Shown: piece by piece, positions 1 through 5,017 of the stretch
Layout: each line of letters opens with the position of its first letter
How positions within the stretch are numbered: position 1 is the first letter of the stretch
Origin: Frankiales bacterium
GTDB taxonomy: Bacteria > Actinomycetota > Actinomycetes > JAFAQI01
Direction: 5' to 3'
Assembly: GCA_019246495.1 (NCBI GenBank)
Contig: JAFAQI010000386.1
Coordinates: forward strand, 1 to 5,017
DNA length: 5,017 nt
Notes under the pieces: generated by a model
The model's database searches: none
Told to the model about the DNA's origin: nothing
Seen by the model: the letters and a program-made list of their open reading frames with translations, nothing else
Program-made: the position numbers and the translations under genes

Positions 1-691
1 TGACGTCGGTCGCGGCATGGATGCCCGCGGCGACCGCCTGCTCGGCGGCCGTGCGGTTGAGTGTCGTCATCACCTCGACGGCCTCGGGGAACGAGTCGCC
101 CGTCGCCTTGTGCCGGTTGTTGAGCACGCCGAGGCCGAGCGGTTTCGTCAGCGACAACGGGAGGCCGGGTCGCGCAGCGTCGTTGCGCAGCAGCCGATCG
201 GCGGAGGCGACACCAGTGACGGCCATGCCGTACTTCGGCTCGGGGTCGTCGATGCTGTGGCCGCCGGCGACGTGACATGACGCCTCGCGCGCGATGTCGA
301 GACCGCCCCGCAAGACCTCGCGGGCGAGTTCCATCGGCAGCAGGTCGCGCGGCCAGGCGAGCAGGTTGATGGCGACGAGCGGCCGGCCGCCCATCGCGTA
401 GATGTCGGAGAGCGCGTTGGCCGCGGCGATGCGGCCCCAGTCGTGGGCGTCGTCGACGACCGGGGTGAAGAAGTCGGCGGTTGCCAGGATCGCGGTGTCA
501 CCGTCGAGGCGCACCGCGGCCGCGTCGTCGCCGGAGTCGAGGCCGACGATGAGGTCGCCGGCGTCGGGGTGCTGGTCCGTGCCGACGAGGCCGGCGACGA
601 TCGCCTCGAGCTCGCCGGGGGGGATCTTGCATGCGCAGCCACCGCCGGCGGCGTACTGGGTGAGCCGCATCTGCTGCTGCGTCAGGCTCAC
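1..691 (-). CDS. selD: Selenide, water dikinase (selenophosphate synthetase), N-terminal 230 residues; gene continues past the left edge
   Basis: SelD makes selenophosphate from selenide and ATP in the cytoplasm; this is the selenium donor for converting Ser-tRNA-Sec to Sec-tRNA-Sec. The translation follows E. coli SelD closely: RLTQY at residues 9-13, the catalytic loop GGGCACKI at 16-23 (Cys19 and Lys22 equivalent to E. coli Cys17 and Lys20), GDDAAAV at 54-60, TADFF at 71-75, SDIYAMGG at 95-102, GGHSID at 143-148, LTKPLG at 181-186, and the metal-binding Asp of the ATDV motif at 229. The catalytic residue is Cys (TGC), not Sec as in some SelD proteins. Start: GTG at 689-691 gives an N-terminus of normal length and lies 7 bases after a -10 box; an in-frame ATG at 668-670 is the alternative. 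About one third, the C-terminal domain, lies beyond the window. It is divergent from the deacetylase gene. Identification is confident because the active-site motifs are all present and in order. Confidence 0.96.
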   Translation of the reverse strand, partial: MSLTQQQMRLTQYAAGGGCACKIPPGELEAIVAGLVGTDQHPDAGDLIVGLDSGDDAAAVRLDGDTAILATADFFTPVVDDAHDWGRIAAANALSDIYAMGGRPLVAINLLAWPRDLLPMELAREVLRGGLDIAREASCHVAGGHSIDDPEPKYGMAVTGVASADRLLRNDAARPGLPLSLTKPLGLGVLNNRHKATGDSFPEAVEVMTTLNRTAAEQAVAAGIHAATDV

Positions 692-698
692 CCGCGCA

Positions 699-727
699 AC
701 TCTAGGCGGGCTCGTCCGAACAGTCCG
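699..727 (-). promoter_or_regulatory. Leaderless-type promoter of selD
   Basis: Read on the minus strand, a TAGAGT hexamer (699-704) fits the actinobacterial -10 pattern TANNNT. It is preceded by CGGACT (722-727) as a weak -35 (3 of 6 matches to TTGACA) at a 17-base spacing. Only 7 bases separate the -10 from the GTG start, so transcription should begin at or one base before the start codon. No Shine-Dalgarno sequence is visible. The promoter is inferred from sequence only. Confidence 0.55.
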
Positions 728-766
728 ATCTGGCCGATTCGGCGGTCAGGTGCCGGTTGCGCGCGC

Positions 767-772
767 TACAAC
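767..772 (+). promoter_or_regulatory. Possible -10 box of the deacetylase gene
   Basis: TACAAC is the best -10-like hexamer between selD and the deacetylase start, about 34 bases before the ATG. No convincing -35 lies at 16-19 bases upstream, and the last base is not T, so this is a weak candidate. The rest of the 114-base divergent intergenic region (692-805) shows no other recognisable plus-strand site. Confidence 0.25.
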
Positions 773-791
773 GAGGTCACCTGTCGCTCAC

Positions 792-798
792 GGGGGAG
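792..798 (+). promoter_or_regulatory. Shine-Dalgarno site that fixes the deacetylase start
   Basis: GGGGGAG sits 7 bases before the ATG at 806. This site, together with the signal peptide that follows, decides the start: the same frame is open further upstream to 443, but an ATG there would put over 120 non-homologous residues before the signal peptide and would overlap selD on the other strand. Confidence 0.75.
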
Positions 799-805
799 AC
801 ACGTC

Positions 806-2377
806 ATGCACCGGTCGGCCTGGGTCGCGGTGGTGAGCGCCACGCTGCTCGGTGCGGCGCCGGCCCTCGCCTCGACGGCGTCGTCGTCGCATCCGCCGGG
901 CATCTCGCCGCAACACCGACTGGCCGCGGCGCCCGCGTGCGTACATCCGCCGACGAAGGTGAACAACTACGCACCGCCTGTCTCCGGTCGCACGGTCGCG
1001 TTGACCTTCGACGACGGTCCTGGTCCGACGACGCAGGCAGTCATCGACATCCTGCGCAGCGAGCGGGTCACCGCGACGTTCTTCAACATGGGCGTGCAGC
1101 AGCAGGCGAATCCCGACGTTGTGATCGAGGAGGCGCGCGACGGCTTCGCGCTCGGCGACCACACCTGGGACCACCACGAGATGACCGCGATGACGGCGCA
1201 TCAGCAGGAGACTGAGATCCGGCGAGCGGCGGCGGAGCAGCTGTCGATCCTGGGTGGCCGGCCGTGTCTGTTCCGCCCGCCTTACGGCTCGTACGACGCG
1301 ACGACGCTCGCCCTGACAAGCGCCAACGACATGGCGTTGTGGAACTGGTCGGTTGACATCGAGGACTGGAAAGCTGCCGGCTCGTCGTCGTCGTACTGGG
1401 TGCACCGCATCATCACGCGCGCGGAGGCCGGCGCGAGCCAGCAGCACCCGGTGATCCTGATGCACAACCAGGCGACGCCCGACCCGGCGACGGTGGCGGC
1501 GCTGCGGCCGGTGATCCGCTACTACAAGGCGCGGCACTACACGTTCGTCGACCTCTACGGCCGGACGCTGCTGCCGTCGGTCGCGGCCACGGCACGGACG
1601 GCGTCCGGTTTGCATCGGGTCGAGGTGGCAGCGAACGGTGCGCTGCGCGAGCAGGTCGACGCCGGCTCAGGGGCGTGGCATTGGCTGGGCCGGGGCTTCG
1701 CCGACTCGCCGGCGGCGGTGGCGACCGGTCCAGCCGAGATGTTGGTGGCGGCGCGCGAGGCGACGGGCGACGTCGCGGTGCGCGAGGCGCACGACGGCAG
1801 TTGGGCGGGGGGATGGCGCCGCCTCGGCGGCAGCTGGGTCGGCCGCCCGCAGCTCGCGGTTACTGCGTCCGGTGCGGTCGCGCTGGTGATGCGCGGGCTC
1901 GACGACCAGGCCTGGCTGCGAGAGCGGGTGAATGGTCGCTGGTCGGCATGGCGGCGGCTCGGCGCGCACCTGCTGGCCGGTCCGGCGGTGGCGTCGACCG
2001 GCGGGCGGGGGCTCACGGTCGTCGGTGTCGACGACGGCGGACGTGTGGTGACGACGCATCGCAGCGCGCAGCGGTGGAGTGCCTGGCGCGTCCTCGGCCG
2101 CGCGGCGCCGGTTGACCCCGCGCTGGTGTCGACAGCGTCGGGATCGCGGCTGCTGCTCGTGACGCGGAGCAGCCGCGGGACGCTGCAGACTCGTGCATGG
2201 ACGTCGCGTGACGGCTGGGCGGCCCGCGGTTCGGCAGTGCGCGGCGCGGTCGACTCGGCGCCGGGTGTCTACCTCGACGTGCGGATGGTGCGGCTGTTCG
2301 GCGTACGGGGAAATGGTCTTTCGGAGAACGACTGGTCGCTGAAGCGCGGCCGTTGGTCCGGCTGGCACGCCGCCTGA
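806..2377 (+). CDS. Secreted polysaccharide deacetylase (NodB/CE4) with C-terminal PLL-like repeat domain
   Basis: A 523-residue exported protein. Residues 1-22 form a short signal peptide (hydrophobic core, cleavage probably after APALA). A NodB homology domain follows at about 63-250 with all five CE4 motifs: TFDDGPGP (67-74; Asp69 the probable catalytic base, Asp70 a metal ligand), HTWDH (119-123; the two metal-binding His), RPPYG (157-161), DIEDW (184-188) and ILMH (217-220; catalytic His220). CE4 enzymes are metal-dependent and remove N- or O-acetyl groups from peptidoglycan, chitin-like glycans or xylan; the actual substrate cannot be read here. From about 268 to the end there are six W-x-x-L-G-like units spaced about 45 residues apart (Trp291, 337, 382, 427, 471, 520), resembling the PLL-type lectin beta-propeller modules seen on actinobacterial exoenzymes, so a glycan- or surface-binding role is inferred. 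The gene is divergent from selD and convergent with the amidase. No part in selenium metabolism is apparent. Confidence 0.92.
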   Translation: MHRSAWVAVVSATLLGAAPALASTASSSHPPGISPQHRLAAAPACVHPPTKVNNYAPPVSGRTVALTFDDGPGPTTQAVIDILRSERVTATFFNMGVQQQANPDVVIEEARDGFALGDHTWDHHEMTAMTAHQQETEIRRAAAEQLSILGGRPCLFRPPYGSYDATTLALTSANDMALWNWSVDIEDWKAAGSSSSYWVHRIITRAEAGASQQHPVILMHNQATPDPATVAALRPVIRYYKARHYTFVDLYGRTLLPSVAATARTASGLHRVEVAANGALREQVDAGSGAWHWLGRGFADSPAAVATGPAEMLVAAREATGDVAVREAHDGSWAGGWRRLGGSWVGRPQLAVTASGAVALVMRGLDDQAWLRERVNGRWSAWRRLGAHLLAGPAVASTGGRGLTVVGVDDGGRVVTTHRSAQRWSAWRVLGRAAPVDPALVSTASGSRLLLVTRSSRGTLQTRAWTSRDGWAARGSAVRGAVDSAPGVYLDVRMVRLFGVRGNGLSENDWSLKRGRWSGWHAA

Positions 2378-2401
2378 GCGGAGTCAGCCAACGGCCGACT
2401 C
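2370..2401. terminator. Paired hairpins at the convergent gene junction, possible bidirectional terminator
   Basis: Two small hairpins abut across the two stop codons. CCGC/GCGG (2370-2373 with 2378-2381) carries the deacetylase TGA in its four-base loop. GAGTC/GACTC (2381-2385 with 2397-2401) continues inward past an A-C mismatch into GCC/GGC around a three-base loop, and it contains the amidase stop. There is no U-tract in either direction. High-GC bacteria often use terminators of this kind, but the stems are short, so the call is tentative. Confidence 0.35.
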
Positions 2402-3508
2402 GACGCGCGCGGCGGTCGCGACGAGCAGCTCCTCGGAGTTGTGCGGTCCGACGAGCTGAAGGCTGGCCGGGAATGGCGAGCCAGCTGCTGGCACGGGTTG
2501 CGCGGTCGCCGGCACACCGGCCGCGTTGAAGAGCGACACGTTCTTCGTGATGTCGATGACGCCGCTCAGCAGCGCGTCGCCGGCGACTTCCTCGATCCGC
2601 GGCGGGAAGATCGGCATTGTCGGCAGGGCGAGCAACTCGACCTTTGTGAAGAGCGTGGACAACGACTTCCGCCACTCGTCGAGTCGTGCGATGGCATCGT
2701 CGTAGCCGGCTCCGAGCAGCTCGCAGAGCGCCATCGTCGATTTGATGTCGTCGCCGAGCCCGTCGGCGTCGCTCTCCAGCAGCGTGTGGTCGGCGTCCCA
2801 GATCTCCTTGAAGTAGATCGCGGTGAACAGCTCGTTGCCGGTCTCGAACCCGTCCCACTCGATGGGCACGACGTCGAGCTCGGCTTGGCGCAGCGCGGTG
2901 TCGATCGCCGACTCGATGGCGGGGTCGCCGTCGGTGCGCAGGCGGCCGATGCGGGTCGCTGCCGACGCGGCGGGTTGGAAGCCCGGCTCGAGCAACTGCA
3001 TGCCGAGGACGACGCCCGCGATGTCGCGTGCCATCGGGCCGATCGTGTCGAGGGTCGTGGCGAGCGGCCAGACGCCTTCGGTGGAGATGCGGCCGTAGGT
3101 GGTCTTGAGTCCGGCGGTGCCGCAGCAGGCGGACGGGATGCGGACGGAGCCGCCCGTGTCAGAGCCGAGTGCGGCGTCGGCCTCGTCTGCGGCGACGGCG
3201 ACGGCGGACCCGCTGGACGAGCCGCCGGGGATGCGGTCGGCGTCGAGCGGGTTGACCGGGCTGCCGAACCACGGGTTGGTGCCGATCGGCAGCATCGCGA
3301 GCTCGTGCAGGTTGACCTTGCCGACGATGCGCGCACCGGCCGCGCGGGCGCCGGCGAGGCAGGGCGCGTCGTTGTCAGCGGGTTTGGCGATGCGTTCGAG
3401 CGCGCGTGATCCGCCGGTGGTCGGGATGCCTTCGACGTCGATGATGTCCTTCACCGCGAGTCGCGGTCCGTCGCCGGTGCTGTCCAGCCGAGTGATCCAT
3501 GTCGACAT
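2384..3508 (-). CDS. Amidase-signature family hydrolase, compact form
   Basis: A 374-residue cytoplasmic enzyme (no signal peptide) of the amidase signature family, which hydrolyses amide bonds through a Ser-cisSer-Lys triad. The triad is visible: Lys20 in AVKDIID, Ser97 in the GGSSSGS loop (95-101), and nucleophile Ser121 in SDTGGSVRIPS (116-126). The 24-residue gap between the two serines equals that of mammalian FAAH. At 374 residues it is short for the family (commonly about 450-500); all catalytic motifs are intact, so it looks like a compact subtype and not a broken gene. The specificity-determining middle is divergent and the substrate is unknown. GatA of the tRNA amidotransferase is unlikely, since no GatB or GatC is adjacent and the length is wrong. 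Start: ATG at 3506-3508, seven bases after a -10 box; a TTG at 3517 in the same frame overlaps that box and is less likely. The gene is divergent from selC by 70 bases and convergent with the deacetylase. Confidence 0.9.
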   Translation of the reverse strand: MSTWITRLDSTGDGPRLAVKDIIDVEGIPTTGGSRALERIAKPADNDAPCLAGARAAGARIVGKVNLHELAMLPIGTNPWFGSPVNPLDADRIPGGSSSGSAVAVAADEADAALGSDTGGSVRIPSACCGTAGLKTTYGRISTEGVWPLATTLDTIGPMARDIAGVVLGMQLLEPGFQPAASAATRIGRLRTDGDPAIESAIDTALRQAELDVVPIEWDGFETGNELFTAIYFKEIWDADHTLLESDADGLGDDIKSTMALCELLGAGYDDAIARLDEWRKSLSTLFTKVELLALPTMPIFPPRIEEVAGDALLSGVIDITKNVSLFNAAGVPATAQPVPAAGSPFPASLQLVGPHNSEELLVATAARVESAVG

Positions 3509-3515
3509 GCGGAGC

Positions 3516-3546
3516 AATCTAGGCCGCGCGGTTCGGCCGTCGTCAC
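3516..3546 (-). promoter_or_regulatory. Leaderless-type promoter of the amidase gene
   Basis: On the minus strand TAGATT (3516-3521) is a good TANNNT -10. GTGACG (3541-3546, 4 of 6 matches to TTGACA) is a possible -35, with a long 19-base spacer. The ATG follows the -10 after 7 bases, the same geometry as selD, and no Shine-Dalgarno sequence is present, so the mRNA is probably leaderless. Confidence 0.55.
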
Positions 3547-3572
3547 GGCGTACTGCGGCGCCGACCTAGCAT
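3542..3572 (+). promoter_or_regulatory. Promoter of selC
   Basis: TAGCAT at 3567-3572 is a TANNNT -10 whose expected start point, the seventh base downstream, is G3579, the first base of the mature tRNA. The -35 is poor; GTCACG (3542-3547) at a 19-base spacing is the best match and overlaps the amidase -35 on the other strand. The -10 call is reasonable, the -35 is weak. Confidence 0.5.
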
Positions 3573-3578
3573 GCGGGC

Positions 3579-3673
3579 GGAGGCGTCTGTGTCCTGGTGG
3601 GCGCCGCGGTCTTCAAAACCGTAGAGCGGCAGTTCCTGTCGCTGGTGGGTTCGATTCCCATCCGCCTCCGCCA
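3579..3673 (+). tRNA. selC: tRNA-Sec (anticodon UCA)
   Basis: A 95-base tRNA with every hallmark of bacterial tRNA-Sec. The acceptor 3579-3586 faces 3662-3669: seven good pairs, and an eighth position that is U3586 opposite C3662. The D arm has a 6-bp stem and 4-base loop (3589-3594/3599-3604). The anticodon stem is 3606-3610/3618-3622 with loop CTTCAAA and anticodon TCA at 3613-3615. The long variable arm has a 7-bp stem (3625-3631/3637-3643) and 5-base loop. The T arm is 3645-3649/3657-3661 with loop TTCGATT. Discriminator G3670 and an encoded CCA (3671-3673) complete it. The 8+5 acceptor/T arrangement, long D stem and UCA anticodon separate it from tRNA-Ser and from suppressor tRNAs. It reads UGA as selenocysteine with SelB, and depends on the selenophosphate made by SelD, encoded about 2.9 kb away in this window. 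Confidence 0.97.
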
Positions 3674-3676
3674 CCT

Positions 3677-3713
3677 GCAGTGTGTCGACGACCGGGGTCG
3701 GCGGTAGCACTGC
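3677..3713 (+). terminator. Possible selC terminator hairpin
   Basis: Starting three bases after the tRNA CCA end, GCAGTG (3677-3682) can pair with CACTGC (3708-3713), and a smaller CGAC/GTCG hairpin (3689-3692/3697-3700) lies inside. There is no U-tract. It is one of two candidates for ending the selC transcript, the other being the much stronger inverted repeat at 3737-3801. Confidence 0.25.
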
Positions 3714-3736
3714 CGTCGAGATGGCTGGCGTGGTCG

Positions 3737-3801
3737 CGTGCACGGAAGTGGTCGCTAATCCGGCAGGAAATCCGCCCTGGACGCGACCACTTCCGTGCAC
3801 G
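3737..3801. repeat. Long perfect inverted repeat (19-bp arms) downstream of selC
   Basis: The left arm 3737-3755 and right arm 3783-3801 are exact reverse complements over 19 bases (CGTGCACGGAAGTGGTCGC on the left). The 27-base spacer can add a 5-bp stem (3759-3763/3777-3781, one G-U). The arms end in the palindrome GTGCAC. As RNA this is a very stable hairpin and could stop transcription from selC, though it lacks a U-tract and is longer than usual terminators. A dispersed palindromic (REP- or MITE-like) element is an equal possibility. No coding function is seen in 3674-3911. Confidence 0.85.
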
Positions 3802-3852
3802 AGGGATGTCAGATGTTGGTCGGCGCGGTTTGGTAGGCGAGGTCCGCTGGCC

Positions 3853-3881
3853 TTTACGTCGACGGCCCGCCGGAATAGCGT
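3853..3881 (+). promoter_or_regulatory. Candidate promoter of the beta-helix gene
   Basis: TTTACG (3853-3858, 4 of 6 matches to TTGACA) and TAGCGT (3876-3881, TANNNT) are separated by the ideal 17 bases. Transcription would start near 3888 and leave a leader of about 24 bases. That leader includes the G-rich stretch GGGGGGCGGA just before the ATG, which could serve as a degenerate, closely spaced ribosome site. Confidence 0.45.
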
Positions 3882-3911
3882 CCGAGCCACCAGTTTGAGC
3901 GGGGGGCGGAC

Positions 3912-5017
3912 ATGCGCATCCGGAGAACCTCGGCACATCGGACAAACCGCGCGCGTCGACTGTCCGTCTGTCTGGCGGTCGTGGGCGTTGTCGGCGGCGT
4001 ACTGCAACTCTCCACCGGCGTCGCCTCGGCGACCGTCACAGTCACGACGACAGCTGACTCAGGCGCCGGGTCACTCCGAGACGCGATCGCCAGCGCCGCT
4101 GCGGGCGACACCATCGTCGTGCCGGCGTCGGCGTCGCACTACCAGGTCACGTCCGGCGAGCTCGTCATCAACAAGGCACTCACCATCCAAGGCGCAGGTG
4201 CCGCGACCACGATCGTCGACGCCGCCGGCACCAGCCGGGTGTTCCACGTCGTCTCCGGCGTCGCCAGCGGTGGCACGGTCAAATTCCAGGGCCTGACCAT
4301 CACCGGCGGCTCGGTCACGACCGGTGGCCCGGGCGGCGCCGGAGTGCTCGTCGATCCCGGCATCGACGCGACCATCGCGTTCGCCAATGCCCGAGTCAGC
4401 AACAACACCGTGAACCTCGACATGGGTGCGACCGGCAACGGCGGTGGCGGCGGCATCTACGACAACAGCACCGGCACGCTGCAGCTCACCGGCACGACCG
4501 TCAGCGGCAACTCGGTGACCATCACCGACGCGCAAGCCTGCTGTCACGGCGGTGGTGGCATCTATGGCAACGGCGGGCCCATCACGCTCTCCTCGAGCAT
4601 CGTGAACGGCAACACCGTCAACGTGACCGCGCCCGCGACCGACAGCAACGCCGGGACCAACGGCTTGCACTGCTGCGGCGGTGGCGGTGGCATCTACCAG
4701 TTCCCGCCTGCAGCCGTCACCGTCACGTCGAGCTCGGTCAGCAACAACGGCGCAATTGTCACCGGCGGCGACAACGACCATGGCGGCGGTGGCCTCTACC
4801 TGCACGACGGGGGCACGTCGGTCACCGTCACCATCACGGGGAGCAGCTTCATCGGCAACACGACGACCGTCCACGGCACCACCAGCGAGAGCGGCACCGA
4901 TGTCCTGCACTGCTGCCAGGGCGGCGGCGCCATCCACTCCGGCCCCATCCTGCACATCTCCGACAGCACGTTCCGTTCCAACAAGGCGACGGTCGTCGAC
5001 GGTGACTGCTGCCACGG
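3912..5017 (+). CDS. Secreted Gly-rich right-handed parallel beta-helix protein, N-terminal part; gene continues past the right edge
   Basis: 368 codons are present with no stop. Residues 1-40 are a long signal peptide with an Arg-rich n-region (RR at 15-16), a hydrophobic core (about 19-32) and a probable cleavage after ASA at 38-40; the RR pair is a poor Tat motif, so Sec export is more likely. The mature protein opens with TADSGAGSLRDAI (47-59), a motif that typically begins beta-helix adhesin-like proteins of the CSLREA/Pmp-like group. Then come Ser/Thr/Val/Asn-rich rungs with recurring 'SGN', 'SNN' and Gly-run turns ending in IY, LY or IH (182-183, 217-218, 261-262, 295-296, 341-342). 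Four vicinal Cys pairs occur at 210-211, 254-255, 334-335 and 366-367, each just before a Gly turn. Such proteins are surface or extracellular and may bind or cleave glycans; no catalytic motif is visible, so no enzyme function is assigned. Start: ATG at 3912 is the first that yields a signal peptide. An earlier ATG at 3682 lies in another reading frame and runs through the inverted repeat. Confidence 0.85.
   Translation, partial: MRIRRTSAHRTNRARRLSVCLAVVGVVGGVLQLSTGVASATVTVTTTADSGAGSLRDAIASAAAGDTIVVPASASHYQVTSGELVINKALTIQGAGAATTIVDAAGTSRVFHVVSGVASGGTVKFQGLTITGGSVTTGGPGGAGVLVDPGIDATIAFANARVSNNTVNLDMGATGNGGGGGIYDNSTGTLQLTGTTVSGNSVTITDAQACCHGGGGIYGNGGPITLSSSIVNGNTVNVTAPATDSNAGTNGLHCCGGGGGIYQFPPAAVTVTSSSVSNNGAIVTGGDNDHGGGGLYLHDGGTSVTVTITGSSFIGNTTTVHGTTSESGTDVLHCCQGGGAIHSGPILHISDSTFRSNKATVVDGDCCH

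Noticed and set aside
148..642. Minus-strand open frame inside selD
   Set aside because: It is a shifted frame of selD with Ser/Arg/Pro/Thr-rich low-complexity translation, while the neighbouring frame carries all the SelD motifs and is open to the edge.
443..805. Upstream extension of the deacetylase frame to an ATG at 443
   Set aside because: It overlaps selD on the opposite strand and would place over 120 meaningless residues before a clear signal peptide; a good ribosome site precedes the ATG at 806.
2375..3409. Sec read-through of the deacetylase TGA into a long open frame on the plus strand
   Set aside because: The frame stays open to 3409, but it runs antisense to the well-supported amidase, and high-GC antisense frames are often open by chance. 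The hairpin after the TGA has a three-base AAC loop without the features of a bacterial SECIS apical loop, and the deacetylase already ends at a natural repeat boundary (SGWHAA).
2441..3409. Long plus-strand frame of over 300 codons opposite the amidase
   Set aside because: Gly/Arg/Asp/Val-rich composition is that expected opposite a high-GC gene; the amidase on the other strand has a full catalytic triad.
3579..3673. tRNA-Ser or an opal suppressor tRNA instead of tRNA-Sec
   Set aside because: The UCA anticodon, 6-bp D stem with 4-base loop, the 13-position acceptor/T arm and the 95-base length match tRNA-Sec, and selD lies nearby.
3543..4007. Minus-strand open frame across selC
   Set aside because: It is antisense to the tRNA gene and runs through the inverted repeat; no recognisable domain.
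3682..4296. Plus-strand open frame beginning after selC
   Set aside because: It translates through the inverted repeat and then lies out of frame with the signal peptide and beta-helix motifs; composition is Arg/Ser/Pro-rich, typical of a shadow frame.
4071..5015. Long minus-strand frame opposite the beta-helix gene
   Set aside because: It consists of Ala/Val/Asp/Gly-rich antisense translation; the plus strand has a signal peptide and regular beta-helix repeats.

Overview
The window comes from a high-GC bacterium, most likely an actinomycete-type (Actinomycetota) organism. The signs are strong G/C bias at third codon positions, TANNNT-type -10 elements placed just upstream of start codons (leaderless style), and secreted proteins typical of soil actinobacteria. 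No species can be named from the sequence alone. The most informative content is two parts of the selenocysteine (Sec) pathway: the N-terminal two thirds of selD (selenophosphate synthetase), running off the left edge on the minus strand, and a complete tRNA-Sec gene (selC, anticodon UCA) at 3579-3673. Together they imply that the host inserts Sec at UGA codons.

Layout: (1) 1-691, minus, selD, partial at its 3' end, with a leaderless-type promoter. (2) 806-2377, plus, divergent from selD, a secreted NodB-type polysaccharide deacetylase fused to a C-terminal repeat domain with six W-x-x-L-G-like units. (3) 2384-3508, minus, a compact amidase-signature hydrolase. It converges on the deacetylase with only 6 bases between the two stops, and both genes end in TGA. 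(4) 3508-3579, a short divergent promoter region shared by the amidase and selC. (5) 3579-3673, plus, selC. (6) 3674-3911, non-coding, holding a striking 19-bp inverted repeat and a good candidate promoter. (7) 3912 to the right edge, plus, a secreted Gly-rich parallel beta-helix protein with recurring vicinal Cys-Cys pairs, cut by the window end.

How they work together: SelD makes selenophosphate and tRNA-Sec is the carrier on which Ser is converted to Sec, so these two belong to one pathway. The deacetylase and amidase between them have no evident part in Sec synthesis, so the sel locus looks split or interrupted. selA, selB and a selenoprotein gene are not in the window. The strongest second-look items are the common CCTAGNNT leaderless-type promoters in front of selD, the amidase and selC, the long inverted repeat just downstream of selC, and the Cys-Cys repeat pattern of the beta-helix protein. 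I found no clear case of an entirely new system.
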